Below are positions 1 through 8,671 of a stretch of DNA of 64,000 bases, piece by piece (within the stretch, counting starts at the first letter, position 1; every line of letters begins with the position of its first letter). The stretch comes from CBDCWQ01 sp965223435 (lineage in GTDB: Bacteria; Myxococcota; Kuafuiibacteriia; Kuafuiibacteriales; Kuafuiibacteriaceae). Location of the stretch: assembly GCA_965223435.1 (NCBI GenBank), contig CBDCWQ010000006.1:1-64000 (forward strand), given 5' to 3'. The notes under the pieces are model-generated. The model saw only the letters and a list, made by a program, of their open reading frames with translations. It had not been told where the DNA came from and did not search any database. The position numbers and the translations under genes are program-made.

Positions 1-1
1 T

Positions 2-1192
2 ATCATCAAGGAGGTCTTGGACTCGAAGCTTCGAGGTCGCGGGGGTGCTGGTTTTCCTGCGGGCCGGAAGTGGAGTTTTGTCCCCAAAGATACCAACAAG
101 CCCCACTATGTTGCGGTGAACGCGGATGAATCGGAGCCGGGTACGTTCAAGGATCGGTATATCCTTGAACGGGATCCCCACAGCCTGATCGAAGGTGCGG
201 CCATCGCCTGCCTCGCCGTAAAAGCCGAGTACGCATACATCTACATTCGCGGTGAGTTTGGACTCGCGTACCACCGGATTCAGCAGGCCATCGATGAGGC
301 CTACGAAGCGGGGATTTTGGGCGCATCAGTTCTGGGATCGGGCAAGGCGCTTCACATGGTCGTACACCGAGGGGCTGGGGCCTATATATGCGGCGAAGAG
401 ACTGCGCTTTTGGAATCCTTGGAAGGCAAAAAGGGCCAGCCGCGTCTCAAGCCGCCGTTCCCGGCGATTGAGGGGCTTTTTGCCTGCCCCACGGTGGTCA
501 ACAACGTGGAGACGCTGGCGGCCGTGGGTCCGATCTTGCTTAAGGGGGCACAGTGGTGGCGGGGGCTGTCCCGGACCGAGGCCGAGGGTGGAAACCGGTT
601 GGTGGGGCTTTCTGGCCACGTTGCCCGGCCCGGCATCTACGAGGTGCCCGGAGGCCTCACCCTCAAGCAAGTGGTGTACGAGGTAGGAGGCGGCATGAGA
701 AACCCGGAGCGCCCCCTGAAGGCGGTGGTTCCCGGCGGCGTGTCTTGTCCCATTCTTCTTCCCGACGAGATTGATGTGACCTTCGATTTTGATGCGATGC
801 GGGGGGTCGGCAGTCTGATGGGAACGGGATGTCCGACGGTCATCGAGGAGGGTACTTGCATGGTCAGGTTGCTCCGCCGCATCGAGCGTTTTTTTGCCCA
901 CGAGTCGTGCGGCCAATGTACCCCCTGTCGGGAGGGGGGCGATTGGCTGTTCAAGATTTTGAGTCGTATCGAGGCAGGGCAGGCGACCGAGCGCGATGTG
1001 GACCTCATCGAGTCCATCGCGTCTAAGATTGAGGGCCACACCATCTGCGCGTTTGGTGAAGCGCTTTCTTGGCCCGCCAGAAGTTATGTGAAAAAGTTTC
1101 GTGATGAGTTTCTGCGCCACGTGGAGCTCAGACGGTGCCCATTTGAACCTATCCCCGTGGCCCCGCTCGCTTTGTCTGGGGCCTTGGCATGA
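2..1192 (+). CDS. nuoF: NADH-quinone oxidoreductase subunit F (5' end outside the window)
   Basis: Peripheral-arm subunit of complex I that binds NADH and FMN and passes electrons to the N3 [4Fe-4S] cluster. Visible motifs are GRGGAGFPAG near the start (nucleotide/FMN binding), NADESEPGTFKDR, GAGAYICGEETAL, PTVVNNVET, and the cluster ligands ESCGQCTPC with a fourth Cys in HTICAFG. The frame is open to the left edge, encoding IIKEV before the first possible internal TTG at 17, so the N-terminus lies upstream. It is followed 16 bp later by nuoJ on the same strand. Canonical nuoG, nuoH and nuoI are missing between them, so the complex I genes here are rearranged. A HoxF-type hydrogenase subunit is unlikely because nuoJ and nuoK follow. 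Confidence 0.96.
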   Translation: MIKEVLDSKLRGRGGAGFPAGRKWSFVPKDTNKPHYVAVNADESEPGTFKDRYILERDPHSLIEGAAIACLAVKAEYAYIYIRGEFGLAYHRIQQAIDEAYEAGILGASVLGSGKALHMVVHRGAGAYICGEETALLESLEGKKGQPRLKPPFPAIEGLFACPTVVNNVETLAAVGPILLKGAQWWRGLSRTEAEGGNRLVGLSGHVARPGIYEVPGGLTLKQVVYEVGGGMRNPERPLKAVVPGGVSCPILLPDEIDVTFDFDAMRGVGSLMGTGCPTVIEEGTCMVRLLRRIERFFAHESCGQCTPCREGGDWLFKILSRIEAGQATERDVDLIESIASKIEGHTICAFGEALSWPARSYVKKFRDEFLRHVELRRCPFEPIPVAPLALSGALA

Positions 1193-1208
1193 GAAAAGGG
1201 GGCCTTCC

Positions 1209-1727
1209 ATGGATCTGATGCCACGGGTTTTGGCATACGTGTTTGGTTGCAGTGCGGTTCTCGCGGCTGTGGGGGTGGTGTTTATTCGGAACCCCATCAA
1301 GGGTGCGCTTTCGCTCATCGGCTGTTTTTTTTCTTTGGCGTGTCTTTTTGTGCTGCAGAGCGCAGAGCTGGTCGCGGTGCTCGAAGTCTTGGTGTACGCC
1401 GGGGCGATTATGGTCTTGTTTGTGTTCGTCCTGATGCTGGTCGAGCACAAGAGTCAGCCCATCGTGCCCCGCGATTTGCGTCACCGTCTCTCCTTTCCGG
1501 TGAAGGTTGGGGCTGTGTGCCTGGTTGGGGTCAACGTGGGGCTCTTGGTGTGGAAAGCCCCCCTCGGCATGGGCAGTGTCTTGCCCGAAGGTTTTGGTCA
1601 CGCGCGCATGATCGGCCGCACGTTCCTGCGGGATTTTTTGTTTCAATTTGAGCTCACGAGTCTTCTCCTCTTGGTGGGGATCGTGGGCGCGGTGATTATT
1701 TGCCGCGGAAGCCCTAAGAAATCATGA
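1209..1727 (+). CDS. nuoJ: NADH-quinone oxidoreductase subunit J
   Basis: Membrane-arm subunit of complex I, 172 aa with about five hydrophobic segments. The diagnostic block is the early RNPIKGALSLI region followed by LEVLVYAGAIMVLFVFVLML, typical of NuoJ/ND6. I chose ATG 1209 because it starts at the first membrane helix; an upstream in-frame start at 1101 would lie inside nuoF. A purine-rich stretch (GAGAAAAGGGGG) lies just upstream. Its stop overlaps the nuoK start (ATGA), suggesting translational coupling. It belongs to a nuoF-nuoJ-nuoK transcription unit. Confidence 0.94.
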   Translation: MDLMPRVLAYVFGCSAVLAAVGVVFIRNPIKGALSLIGCFFSLACLFVLQSAELVAVLEVLVYAGAIMVLFVFVLMLVEHKSQPIVPRDLRHRLSFPVKVGAVCLVGVNVGLLVWKAPLGMGSVLPEGFGHARMIGRTFLRDFLFQFELTSLLLLVGIVGAVIICRGSPKKS

Positions 1728-2032
1728 GCGTGGTGCCGATTCAGTTTTCGTTGTCCGTCGCAATTGCGCTGTTTTGTGTCGGTGCTTTGGGGGTTTTGAT
1801 CCGCCGCAACGCCATCGTGGTTTTTATGTGCATTGAGATCATGCTCAATGCCTCGAACTTGGCGTTGGTCAGTTTCGCGCGGTACCACGGAGATACGAGC
1901 GGGCATGTGTTTGTCTTTTTGGTGATGGCGGTGGCGGCTGCGGAAGTCGCGGTGGGCTTGGCCATTATCATTTCCGTGTTTCGTCAGCGGCGCATCGTCA
2001 ATGTGAATGAGCTCAAAGAGATGCGTGGGTAG
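1724..2032 (+). CDS. nuoK: NADH-quinone oxidoreductase subunit K
   Basis: 102-aa, three-helix membrane subunit of complex I (ND4L homologue) that takes part in proton translocation. The family signature is clear: RRNAIVVFMCIEIMLNASNL, with the conserved Glu in the second helix, and a further acidic residue in VAAAEVAVGLAI. The start ATG overlaps the nuoJ stop by 4 bp. No further nuo gene follows; the next gene is convergent. nuoM lies isolated at 19792-21417, so nuoL and nuoN must be elsewhere if complex I is complete. Confidence 0.95.
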   Translation: MSVVPIQFSLSVAIALFCVGALGVLIRRNAIVVFMCIEIMLNASNLALVSFARYHGDTSGHVFVFLVMAVAAAEVAVGLAIIISVFRQRRIVNVNELKEMRG

Positions 2033-2108
2033 TGCCGAAGGGCTCGTGTTTGTCTCGGATTCGGATCAACGCCGGGCCGGGACGCGTATGACCGGCTGGG
2101 CAGCCTGT

Positions 2109-3239
2109 TTAGCTCTTACTGTCATTGCGCTTTTGCGGTTGGGTTTCGCTGCTGGCCTTCTTTCCGAGTTTTCGGGCACGCTTTCGGTCTTCTCTTCTTC
2201 GATGTTCGAGTCCCCAAAGCGACAGGTAGTCTCGGCTTGGATGGGGTTGATTGGAGTGTTCGGGCAGGGGCCTGCCGTGCAAATGAAGGGCCCTTTCGGC
2301 GATGCCGTCTACGACTTCTTTGGTCGCCTGGTCGAGTTTCGCCTCCGGAAGGGACGGGTCTTCAATCGTTCGCGTATGCAGCTCGGTCAGCTCCGTTGCG
2401 GTTTTTTCCAAGACTTCGGGGGGGTAATGGATTCGGCGTCGTCTAAGAATGTCTTCTGACAGGTTGATGAGCCGTCCAGTATCAAAGCCGTACCGGGCCA
2501 GGAGCTCTCGGGCGACGTTGCGGATCGCTGAAGGCGCCAAGGTACCGTCAAGGTACAAGACAATGGCCGTTTGCAGATGATTGTATATCGGCACGACCCT
2601 GGGAAAGTAGGGCTGAAAGGCGACGGGCGGTGTCTTTTGATCGAGATGGATGAAAATTCGCTTAATACGGTCTTCGTGGACGACAGCATCGAGACTGTCG
2701 GTGATCGACCGCACTTGATCGCGGTAGGCGCTCGCTTTCTTCAGGATCTTGACCAAGGTTTCTCGACAGATTCGCCCCGCCAAGAGGTCTGCATAGAGTG
2801 AATACACAAAAGCGTCGGCTTCCGCGTCGTCCCCAAAGAGCGTTTCTTCCGTGCCGATGGGCGCGCCAGAGCGGCCCTGCAACAGCTGTGAAAGTTTGTA
2901 CGGAACTTGATTCCGGACCGCGCGGAAGCGACCACGCAAGATATTGGATACGGTCGGTTTTAGGACAAACCCATCGGGGATAAAGCCATCGAGGGCAAAT
3001 TTCTTCTCGATGACCGTTCTCATCTGCTGCGGCGAGCCGGAGATGAAGTACACCAGGTGTTGATTTTCCCCAGGGGCGCAATCTCGAATGGCGCGAATGA
3101 GGGCCGCCGAACCCGGAATATTCTCCCGCTCCTCGGCGGATAGGCGGGCGGTGCGGACCAAGTCACGGACCGAATCAAACTCCGTCTTGAGATAAGTCTT
3201 GTCCAGATCCCAGCGGAAAATGTGCCGAATACGTGTCAC
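2109..3239 (-). CDS. App1/DUF2183-like HAD phosphatase
   Basis: Predicted haloacid-dehalogenase-fold phosphatase of the App1 (DUF2183) type, about 376 aa. Motif I is WDLDKTYL at residues 10-17. A motif II-like YFISGSPQQM, a conserved Lys in FVLKPTVSNI and the acidic motif GDDAEADAF follow in order. The fungal relative App1 is a phosphatidate phosphatase; the substrate here is unknown. The C-terminal 60 residues are basic and low complexity. The GTG at 3239 places motif I close to the N-terminus and avoids overlap with the divergent radical SAM gene at 3309. The ATG at 3317 is the alternative. No Shine-Dalgarno sequence supports either. Family call moderately sure, substrate unknown. Confidence 0.72.
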   Translation of the reverse strand: MTRIRHIFRWDLDKTYLKTEFDSVRDLVRTARLSAEERENIPGSAALIRAIRDCAPGENQHLVYFISGSPQQMRTVIEKKFALDGFIPDGFVLKPTVSNILRGRFRAVRNQVPYKLSQLLQGRSGAPIGTEETLFGDDAEADAFVYSLYADLLAGRICRETLVKILKKASAYRDQVRSITDSLDAVVHEDRIKRIFIHLDQKTPPVAFQPYFPRVVPIYNHLQTAIVLYLDGTLAPSAIRNVARELLARYGFDTGRLINLSEDILRRRRIHYPPEVLEKTATELTELHTRTIEDPSLPEAKLDQATKEVVDGIAERALHLHGRPLPEHSNQPHPSRDYLSLWGLEHRRREDRKRARKLGKKASSETQPQKRNDSKS

Positions 3240-3308
3240 CGAGAATGTGCGCCCGAGTATACTTGTTGCCTCCAGTCGATTGAAGGCTATAGCGTAGCAA
3301 GGTTCACC

Positions 3309-4883
3309 ATGGATCACCGACTGAGCCGAGCCTTGGCGCTACTCCGGGAAAACGAGGTGGGTGAAGGCGTGCGTTTGAAGGAGGCCCCCCTCCGCATGAC
3401 GCTTCTGTACCCCAGCCCATATCCGGTCGCCATGTCCAGTCTCGGGTATCTACAGATCCATCGCTTGGCCAACGCGCGGGAAGGTACGGTGTGTGAACGG
3501 GCCATGCTTCCGCCAGAGCCGATGCTTCGGCGCCATCGGGAGACCCGCACGCCCCTATTGAGCCTTGAGCGTCAGCGGCCCGTTTCAAACTCAGACCTTC
3601 TTGCGGTCTCCCAGGCTTACGAACTGGAGCTTGCGGGCATCGTGACCATGCTTGACCTCTGTGGACTCGAACCCTTGGCCAAGGATCGTACGTGGCGGGA
3701 CCCATTGGTTGTACTGGGTGGGCCCATTACCTATTCCAATCCCCTGCCGGGGGCCCCCTTTGCGGATGTGGTGGTGCTCGGTGAAGGGGAGGGCTGTCTC
3801 GATGTCCTCCTTGGTCGTCTCGAAGAAGATCCCAGCGCTGCCAGAGGATCTCCCTCGGCACGGACCAGGCTTCTTGAAGAGCTGGCTGAGCTTCCTGGGT
3901 TTTTGATCCCCAGTATTCACGGCGAAAAACTTCGGCCGATCGCCCAGGCCGACGACGCATGCTTGCCTGCTGTGTCGGCGATAAGAACGCCGCTCAGCCA
4001 GCTCAAAAATATGCTCCTTATTGAGCCGGAGCGAGGGTGTCACCGCGGTTGCACTTTCTGTGTGATGCGGAGGTCCACAAACGGTGGCATGCGATTGGTG
4101 CCCATGGAGCGGGTACTGTGTTCGGTTCCCGAAGATGCAAAGCGGGTTGGGCTGGTGGGGGCAGGGGTCACAGATCATCCCCAGATCAAAGATATTCTTG
4201 AGGCCCTGATCGACGAAAGAAAAAAAACCATCGGCATCTCCAGCCTACGCGCCGATCGACTGGACGCCCGCTTTGTGGGTCTCCTGGCCAGGGGGGGGTA
4301 TCGGTCGATGACCGTCGCCTTGGATGCGGCCAGTACCCGTCTTCGCGATGCCATCGAGAAGAACCTCAAGACCGGCCATATCGAAAATGCGGCTTCTTTG
4401 GCCAAAGACAATGGGATGCGGCACCTGAAGATCTATGTGGTTGTCGGTTTGCCCGGAGAAACCGAGGAAGATCTGGAAGAGCTTTTCGGCTTTACAGCCA
4501 AGCTTCAAAAAACACTTCCGGTTGTGCTTGGGGTGTCACCGTTTGTTCCTAAGTTTCATACCCCACTGGCCGAATCCCCCTTCATGGGTGAGGCCGCTGC
4601 CGATCGGACCCTTCGCCTCTTGAAGCGGAGATTGGGAGGTATCGCCCAGGTCCGGGGACCAGGCTCCCGAGAGGCCTACGTGGAATACCGGCTTTCACAG
4701 GGTGGTTTTGCCCACGCCCATGCTGCGATTGCTGCGGCCCAAAAAGGCGGTGGCCTTTCTCACTGGAAGCGCGTATTGCTTGACCTGCCGGAACGCGTGC
4801 GCCCTCCCGACTTCGGATCGCTTGTGCCCCCACCTACGCTTAGGCGTCGCTATCGGCCGAAATCGGCTCACGGTCGTTCGTGA
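3309..4883 (+). CDS. radical SAM protein with B12-binding-like N-terminus
   Basis: 524-aa radical SAM protein of a family common in deltaproteobacteria. The N-terminal 200 residues resemble a cobalamin-binding (Rossmann-like) domain: LLYPSPYPVAMSSLGY, then VVLGGPITYSNP and VVLGEGEG. The radical SAM core begins at about residue 240, with the [4Fe-4S] ligands C244, C248 and C251 in GCHRGCTFC (CX3CX2C). It continues with ISSLRADRLD and the helix-strand repeats of a TIM barrel up to VVVGLPGETEEDLEEL. The reaction is not predictable from sequence. ATG 3309 has an AAGG sequence just upstream. The 3' end overlaps the convergent ABC ATPase gene by 44 bp. Confidence 0.82.
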   Translation: MDHRLSRALALLRENEVGEGVRLKEAPLRMTLLYPSPYPVAMSSLGYLQIHRLANAREGTVCERAMLPPEPMLRRHRETRTPLLSLERQRPVSNSDLLAVSQAYELELAGIVTMLDLCGLEPLAKDRTWRDPLVVLGGPITYSNPLPGAPFADVVVLGEGEGCLDVLLGRLEEDPSAARGSPSARTRLLEELAELPGFLIPSIHGEKLRPIAQADDACLPAVSAIRTPLSQLKNMLLIEPERGCHRGCTFCVMRRSTNGGMRLVPMERVLCSVPEDAKRVGLVGAGVTDHPQIKDILEALIDERKKTIGISSLRADRLDARFVGLLARGGYRSMTVALDAASTRLRDAIEKNLKTGHIENAASLAKDNGMRHLKIYVVVGLPGETEEDLEELFGFTAKLQKTLPVVLGVSPFVPKFHTPLAESPFMGEAAADRTLRLLKRRLGGIAQVRGPGSREAYVEYRLSQGGFAHAHAAIAAAQKGGGLSHWKRVLLDLPERVRPPDFGSLVPPPTLRRRYRPKSAHGRS

Positions 4884-5877
4884 CCGGCGGATCATCGTTC
4901 GAAAAGATATGACGCATGACGTCTTCGAGCGGGGGATCTTCTACGCGAAGGTCCGTGACCGGAAGGCGGGACAACAAGATCTTCACGACGTCTACGAGCT
5001 CGCTCGGAGCACTTAAGACGGTAAATCCGAGCGGCGTCCGTTCCGAGATCTGGAGCGGTCGACCGGCTATTTGGAGGTTATCCGGGCCATGAAGGGGCTG
5101 CGCCTGGTCGAAGCGGACTCGAATCAGCTTTTGTGCATGGGTTCGCTCGACCAGTTCATCCAGCGGACCGTCGTAGCGCAGTGCGCCCTTGTCGATGACA
5201 ATGACCCGCGGACAGAGTGCGGCAACGTCCTCCATGTAGTGAGAAGTCAGGAGGATGGTTGCGCCGGTTTTTTCGTTGTACGCTCGGATAAAAGCGCGCA
5301 CCGTGGCCTGCATCGTGACGTCGAGTCCGATTGTCGGCTCGTCCAAGAACAGAACCCGAGGCTGATGAACCAAGGCTGCGGCCAATTCACATTTCATGCG
5401 TTCGCCCAAGGACAATTGGCGAGTGGGTTTTTCGAGCAGGTCTTGGAGCTCGAGCATTTCGGTGAGTTGCTCCAGCGTGTTTCGGTAGGTGGACGGCGCG
5501 ATCTGGTAGATGGCGCGGTTAAGATCCAGGGTGTCTATAGGCGGGAGGTCCCAAAGCAACTGCTGTTTTTGGCCCGTAACCAAGCTGATTTTGCTCAGAA
5601 GTGCGGGTGGGCGATGGCGCGGATCAAGGCCCGCAACCGAGAGTCGACCCGCACTCGGCGTCAAGAGGCCGGCCAACATCTTGAGCGTGGTGGTCTTGCC
5701 CGCTCCATTGGGCCCTAAGAAGCCCACGCGTTCACCCTCTCGAAGCACGAAGCTGATATCTTTGACCGCATGAACCTCATCAAAGCGCCGTATCACCAGA
5801 CTGCGCAGGGAAGCCGAGAGCCCCGAAGCTTTTTTGGCCACGCGATAGGTCTTTTTCAGGTTCTGGACCTGAATCAC
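4840..5877 (-). CDS. ABC-2 type transporter ATP-binding protein
   Basis: 345-aa ABC ATPase. Walker A is GPNGAGKTTTLKML, the Q-loop lies around VTGQKQQLLWDL, the signature is QLSLGERMKCELA, Walker B is RVLFLDEPTIGLD, and the switch His is in LLTSHYMED. The AVKDISFVLREGE prefix and C-terminal extension match ABC-2-type exporters (NatA/CcmA class). GTG 5877 forms a 4-bp GTGA overlap with the stop of the upstream RING-like gene, so the two are probably translated together. No permease gene lies next to it, which is unusual: the upstream neighbour has only one membrane segment and the downstream gene is convergent. Substrate unknown. Confidence 0.9.
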   Translation of the reverse strand: MIQVQNLKKTYRVAKKASGLSASLRSLVIRRFDEVHAVKDISFVLREGERVGFLGPNGAGKTTTLKMLAGLLTPSAGRLSVAGLDPRHRPPALLSKISLVTGQKQQLLWDLPPIDTLDLNRAIYQIAPSTYRNTLEQLTEMLELQDLLEKPTRQLSLGERMKCELAAALVHQPRVLFLDEPTIGLDVTMQATVRAFIRAYNEKTGATILLTSHYMEDVAALCPRVIVIDKGALRYDGPLDELVERTHAQKLIRVRFDQAQPLHGPDNLQIAGRPLQISERTPLGFTVLSAPSELVDVVKILLSRLPVTDLRVEDPPLEDVMRHIFSNDDPPVTNDREPISADSDA

Positions 5878-6734
5878 GGCTTTTGGGCCTCCGGGATGGA
5901 GTGGGGCGAAAGGTCGGGGCGCAATGACTCGCTTTTTGTCTCGGGGCAACCGGAGACGATGCAGCCGCCTGCTTGGCGAAAGCACGTTCGGTGGTAGGGC
6001 GTGTGGCATGTGGCGCACTGCACCGTTCCTGGATCCTTGACTTCGCAAAGCGCGCAGGAAGCGAGCGTTTTTTTCGCCTTGGTGATAGCGCCTGCAGCAG
6101 AGCCTCTCAGTCGCTCGGTCCACCAAGAAGCGGTGTTTTGTATGGTCTCGATGATTCGGGTCACGAGGGCTTCGGTCGGTCGGAGTCCATTAACCCGAAG
6201 TTCGACATGGCCTCCTCGAATGGTGAGCTCAAGCGCGTCTCCTTGGGCTTCTTGCCGGAGGTCCAAAAAATCAGGGGCCAGGTCTTTCAAGAGCAAAGGG
6301 ACCGCGTCCGGGTCGTCGGCGCGCGCCCGAAAATGTCCCTTGAGGCGAAGAGACCGGGGGTAGGGTACCTCGGGCACGTGCTCAAACCCAGTGGGCGGAC
6401 CATCGAGATCCCAGCTGAGCATCAGGCGACGGTCCGTGGGGACCGAGTCGGAAAGTCGCAATTGGGCCAGGGCCCAGGCCTCTTCCGGAGTGTGGTGGAT
6501 GCCGTGCAGCGTGAGGGTCATTTGCTCATCCCCCACGGCAACCCGAAGGGAGGGCGCATCAAAGATCGTACCCGGTGACAGAGTGCCTCCGTTTGAGGCT
6601 GCGGCTTTTTTGAGCACCTCGCGCCACGCGCCATGGGCTTGACGCCGAGTGGTGAGGCTCAAAAGGCCCCCCCCGCCCGCGAGGGCACATGCGCCGACCG
6701 CGACCCACTCCAGCACGGGCTGACCGTACACCAT
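5874..6734 (-). CDS. membrane-anchored protein with prokaryotic RING-finger-like domain
   Basis: 286 aa. An N-terminal hydrophobic segment (VLEWVAVGACALAGGGGLL, residues 7-25) anchors a central domain of about 200 residues that I do not recognise. The C-terminal 60 residues form a cross-brace zinc motif: CALC, then CATC, YHRTC and two more Cys ending in SGC, in the C-x2-C...C-x2-C-x4-H-x2-C order of RING/B-box-like domains. Prokaryotic RING-type fingers are known but poorly characterised, and no ubiquitin or E2 gene is visible nearby, so ligase activity is not implied. It is coupled by a 4-bp overlap to the ABC ATPase gene, suggesting that both proteins act together at the membrane. Confidence 0.7.
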   Translation of the reverse strand: MVYGQPVLEWVAVGACALAGGGGLLSLTTRRQAHGAWREVLKKAAASNGGTLSPGTIFDAPSLRVAVGDEQMTLTLHGIHHTPEEAWALAQLRLSDSVPTDRRLMLSWDLDGPPTGFEHVPEVPYPRSLRLKGHFRARADDPDAVPLLLKDLAPDFLDLRQEAQGDALELTIRGGHVELRVNGLRPTEALVTRIIETIQNTASWWTERLRGSAAGAITKAKKTLASCALCEVKDPGTVQCATCHTPYHRTCFRQAGGCIVSGCPETKSESLRPDLSPHSIPEAQKP

Positions 6735-6805
6735 ATCTGCCTACCAGACACACGGGATTTGGAGGTGACCTATGACGGCCTTGCGATTGGGGGCACGGGC
6801 CGGCG

Positions 6806-7555
6806 CTACATGTAGAGGCCACCGTTGACATCAAGAATGTGCCCTGTGATGTAGCGCGCCCGATCCGATGCCAAAAAGCACACCGCCTGGGCCACGTCTT
6901 CGGGCTGGCCAAGTTCAGAGGAGGGGATGGCGTCTTGGAGGGCTTTGACAGCTTCTTCAGGCATCTTTTGGGTCATGTCCGTCTGAATAAAGCCGGGGGC
7001 GATGACATTGACGGTCAGGTTGCGCGAGCCGAGCTCTTTGGCCATCGACTTAGAGAGGCCGTGGAGGGCAGATTTGGTTGAAGCGTAGGCCGACTGGCCC
7101 GCGTTGCCCATTTGCCCTATCACGGAGCCCATCAGGATGATTCGGCCCCACTTGGCTTTCATCATGGGCCGAACGGCGGCTCGGGCGAGGTAGACCGATG
7201 CGAAGACGTTTGTCCGAAAAAGCCGTTCGAGGTCCTCGTCTTTGATGCGCATCACCAAGCTGTCGACGGCCACGCCCGCGTTGCTGACCAAGATATGGAG
7301 GGCACCTTTGTCCGTGGTGACCTTCTTGATGGCGTCTTGACAGGCGGCGGCTTCCTGGACATCGAATCCGAGGTGCGTTGCCTTGCCCCCGGCTCGCTCG
7401 ATGTCTGCGACCGTTTCTTTGGCGGCATCTTCGTTCGATGAATAGGAGATGACCACTTCGGCGCCCTCGCGGGCCAAAGCGAGGGCCGTGGCTCGGCCGA
7501 TGCCCCGCGAACCGCCCGTGACGAGGGCTACTTTCCCTTTAAGTCCCAGATCCAT
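6806..7555 (-). CDS. fabG: 3-oxoacyl-[acyl-carrier-protein] reductase FabG
   Basis: NADPH-dependent reduction of 3-oxoacyl-ACP in fatty-acid elongation; short-chain dehydrogenase fold. It has the cofactor motif TGGSRGIG, NAG in LVSNAGV, catalytic Ser in MGSVIGQMGNAGQ, and the YxxxK pair in SAYASTKSAL. It ends in the typical YITGHILDVNGG. ATG 7555 gives the family-typical start MDLGLKGKVALVTGG. An in-frame TTG at 7594 has a good GGAGG 7 nt upstream (inside the end of fabD) and would add 13 residues, so the start is not settled. It follows fabD by 42 bp. No acpP is found downstream. Confidence 0.94.
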   Translation of the reverse strand: MDLGLKGKVALVTGGSRGIGRATALALAREGAEVVISYSSNEDAAKETVADIERAGGKATHLGFDVQEAAACQDAIKKVTTDKGALHILVSNAGVAVDSLVMRIKDEDLERLFRTNVFASVYLARAAVRPMMKAKWGRIILMGSVIGQMGNAGQSAYASTKSALHGLSKSMAKELGSRNLTVNVIAPGFIQTDMTQKMPEEAVKALQDAIPSSELGQPEDVAQAVCFLASDRARYITGHILDVNGGLYM

Positions 7556-7597
7556 AGTGGCTCGGATGTATCGGCTGTCGCCGATGTGAGGCAAGCG

Positions 7598-8557
7598 CTA
7601 TCCTCCATCGCCTTCGCTTTGAACGAGGGCATCAATGGTTTTCTGGAGGGCCTTGGGGTCTTCAAAGCCGTGCACCTTCAGCCGGCGATCGATGCGGCGC
7701 GCGAGCCCCTGGAGGACCCGTCCCGGGCCGATTTCGAAGGCGGTGGTTTGCCCCTCGTTGGTCAAGAACTCGATGCTTTCGACCCAGCGCACCGGTGCCG
7801 TGACTTGTTGGATCAACAGGCCCTTGACCCGGTCTGCATCGTTGTTGGGTTGGGCTTCGACGTTGGACACGACTGGAAATTGAAGAGGGTGCACCGTGGT
7901 GCTCTGGAGGGCTTCTGAGAGCGAAGTCTCCGCCGGCTTCATCAGGGGCGAATGAAAGGGGGCGCTGACCGGGAGATCGACGGCGCGCTTGGCGCCGGCC
8001 TCGAGGAGCGCGGCGCACGCAGCGCTGACCGCTTCTTTTTCTCCCGAGATCACGGTCTGTTCGTTGGAATTGAAGTTCGCGGGACCCACGGTGTCACGCT
8101 GGCGGGCCGCCACCTCTTGACACTTCTCGGCGACGGTCTGGGGCGAGAGTCCGATGATGGCGGCCATCGCGCCCCGGCCCTCGGGCACCGCCTCTTGCAT
8201 GAAGCGCCCCCGCTGGTGCACCAGGCGCACCGCATCGGCAAAGTCGAGGGCGGAGCTCGCGACCAAAGCGGTCCATTCTCCCAGGCTGTGACCGGCAGCG
8301 AACGCCGGCTTAAGGGGAGGGCCTTCAGCCTTGAGCACCTCCAAGGCCGCGATACTTGTTGTCAAAATGGCCGGTTGGGTGATCTCGGTGCGGCGGAGCG
8401 CATCCTCCGGGCCTTCGAAGCAGGTCTTGCTGAGGTGAAAGGATAGGGCGTCGTCGGCTTCTTCGAAGCGCTGCCTTGCGACGGCGAAGGACTCGGCCAA
8501 AGCTCGTCCCATTCCGGGGGCTTGGCTTCCCTGACCGGGAAAGAGAAGGGTGTACAT
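7598..8557 (-). CDS. fabD: malonyl-CoA:ACP transacylase FabD
   Basis: Transfers malonyl from CoA to acyl-carrier protein at the start of type II fatty-acid synthesis. 319 aa. It has the N-terminal FPGQGSQAPGMG oxyanion motif, the nucleophile elbow GHSLGEW with catalytic Ser, and the catalytic His in SAPFHSPLM. The length is normal for the family. It precedes fabG in the same direction. The usual upstream partner fabH lies on the opposite strand 114 bp away, so fabD and fabH are divergently transcribed. Confidence 0.95.
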   Translation of the reverse strand: MYTLLFPGQGSQAPGMGRALAESFAVARQRFEEADDALSFHLSKTCFEGPEDALRRTEITQPAILTTSIAALEVLKAEGPPLKPAFAAGHSLGEWTALVASSALDFADAVRLVHQRGRFMQEAVPEGRGAMAAIIGLSPQTVAEKCQEVAARQRDTVGPANFNSNEQTVISGEKEAVSAACAALLEAGAKRAVDLPVSAPFHSPLMKPAETSLSEALQSTTVHPLQFPVVSNVEAQPNNDADRVKGLLIQQVTAPVRWVESIEFLTNEGQTTAFEIGPGRVLQGLARRIDRRLKVHGFEDPKALQKTIDALVQSEGDGG

Positions 8558-8671
8558 AGGGCTGGCCTACTAGCCTGAGGGGGGGCCCTTTCCAAGCTTT
8601 TACCGACCCGGTGGGAGGGGTTTTCGAAAATTTCTTGGGCCCCCGAGGCTTTATGGGCTAGGGGGTGAACG

